From assembly GCA_025642075.2 (NCBI GenBank), contig JAODUO010000195.1, positions 260,001 to 324,000 of the forward strand: 64,000 bases of DNA, read 5' to 3'. The position numbers were made by a program, and so were the translations under genes. The stretch comes from Ridgeia piscesae (lineage: Eukaryota; Annelida; Polychaeta; Sabellida; Siboglinidae). Below, in pieces: positions 62,508 through 64,000 of this stretch. The first letter of the stretch is position 1; every line of letters begins with the position of its first letter. Under the pieces are notes generated by a model. The model saw nothing but the letters and a program-made list of their open reading frames with translations. It ran no database searches and was not told the DNA's origin.

Positions 62508-64000
62508 CTAATACAGAGTGATGAGCTAACATAGAGTGATGAGCTAACATAGAGTGATGAGGTAACATAGAGTGATGAGCTAACATAGAGTGATGAGCTA
62601 ACATAGAGTGATGAGGTAACATAGAGTGATGAGCTAACATAGAGTGATGAGCTAACATAGAGTGATGAGGTAACATAGAGTGATGAGCTAACATAGAGTG
62701 ATGAGCTAACATAGAGTGATGAGGTAACATAGAGTGATGAGCTAACATAGAGTGATGAGCTAACATAGAGTGATGAGGTAACATAGAGTGATGAGCTAAC
62801 ATAGAGTGATGAGCTAACATAGAGTGATGAGCTAACATAGAGTGATGAGGTAACATAGAGTGATGAGGTAACATAGAGTGATGAGCTAACATAGAGTGAT
62901 GAGGTAACATAGAGTGATGAGGTAACATAGAGTGATGAGCTAACATAGAGTGATGAGCTAACATAGAGTGATGAGGTAACATAGAGTGATGAGGTAACAT
63001 AGAGTGATGAGGTAACATAGAGTGATGAGCTAACATAGATGATGAGCTAACATAGAGTGATGAGCTAACATAGAATGATGAGGTAACATAGAGTGATGAG
63101 CTAACATAGAGTGATGAGCTAACATAGAGTGATGAGCTAACATAGAGTGATGAGGTAACATAGAGTGATGAGCTAACATAGAGTGATGAACTAACATAGA
63201 ATGATGAACTAACATAGAGTGATGAGGTAACATAGAGTGATGAACTAACATAGAATGATGAACTAACATAGAGTGATGAACTAACATAGAGTGATGAACT
63301 AACATAGAATGATGAACTAACATAGAATAATGAACTAACATAGAGTGATGAACTAACATAGAGTGATGAACTAACATAGAATGATGAACTAACATAGAAT
63401 GATGAACTAACATAGAGTGATGAACTAACATAGAATGATGAGGTAACATAGAGTGATGAACTAACATAGAATGATGAACTAACATAGAGTGATGAACTAA
63501 TATAGAGTGATGAGCTAACATAGAGTGATGAGGTAACATAGAGTGATGAGCTAACATAGAGTGATGAACTAACATAGAATGATGAACTAACATAGAGTGA
63601 TGAGCTGACATAGAGTGATGAACTAATATAGAGTGATGAGCTAACATAGAGTGATGAGGTAACATAGAGTGATGAGCTAACATAGAGATGATGAGCGTAA
63701 CATAGAGTGATGAGCTAACATAGAGTGATGAGTGACATAGAGTGATGAACTAACATAGAGTGATGAACTAACATAGAGTGATGAACTAACATAGAATGAT
63801 GAGGTAACATAGAGTGATGAGGTAACATAGAGTGATGAGCTAACATAGATGATGAGCTAACATAGAGTGATGAGCTAACATAGAGTGATGAGCTAACATA
63901 GAGTGATGAGCTGACATAGAGTGATGAGCTAACATAGAGTGATGTAACATAAGAGTGATGAGGTAACACAGAGTGATGAGGTAACATAGAGTGATGAGCT
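62508..64000. repeat. 18-bp satellite, at least 80 copies, continues past the edge
   Basis: The unit is GAGCTAACATAGAGTGAT with variants GAGGT and GAACT at the 5' position and AGAATGAT. Units in the left third follow a two-of-one, one-of-the-other order (54-bp higher-order repeat). Rare indels break the phase near 63035, 63685, 63735 and 63850. Confidence 0.97.

Noticed and set aside
62473..63987. Minus-strand frames encoding HHSML repeats
   Set aside because: The 18-bp satellite gives a 6-residue period, and frames break wherever a unit has an indel. There is no start context or splice support.

Overview
The window is animal nuclear DNA. Long AT-rich introns with GT-AG boundaries carry short coding islands, and much of the rest is microsatellites, minisatellites, tRNA-derived SINEs and cut-and-paste transposons. 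Nothing is prokaryotic. The style (tRNA-headed SINEs, many non-autonomous hAT, piggyBac and Tigger-like elements, very long simple repeats) suggests a lophotrochozoan, most likely a mollusc. That placement is inference, because no marker gene in the window fixes the species.

Two protein genes can be assembled, both on the + strand. The first runs from at least 13142 to 50857. It is the AF4/FMR2 family gene (lilliputian; vertebrate AFF1-AFF4), the scaffold of the super elongation complex. I resolved 19 coding exons with consistent phases, 4,396 coding nt in all (about 1,465 residues). Only the tiny 5' coding exon expected to carry the initiator is unplaced. Blocks recognisable from AFF4 appear in order: N-terminal P-TEFb-contact region, ELL-contact motif, acidic serine tract, KWxLxxW-like block, AF9/ENL-contact-like motif, and a complete C-terminal homology domain.

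The second gene starts at 59125 and runs off the right edge. It is an SLC46-type major facilitator transporter (proton-coupled folate transporter family). Four coding exons, about 420 residues, are inside the window.

Layout: 1-13141 holds no recognisable gene but has a hAT element with a piggyBac-like element nested in it (2832-5989), hAT-like MITEs and a SINE remnant. 13142-50857 is the AFF gene, whose introns hold another hAT element (26512-28093), a Tigger-like element (47891-49093), a fold-back element near 32350, SINEs, a 1-kb CA tract and several minisatellites. 50858-59120 is the 3' UTR or flank plus a 20-bp array, a 32-bp array with an E-box (CACGTG) in nearly every unit, and a candidate TATA promoter for the transporter. 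59121-64000 is the transporter gene ending in an 18-bp satellite that leaves the window.

The most unusual signal is a recurrent pattern. In both genes, minisatellites begin at or just after splice donor sites, and in two cases the exon/intron boundary itself has been copied in tandem into the intron as decayed pseudo-donors. Also notable are three consecutive exons of exactly 55 nt that keep frame only as a trio.
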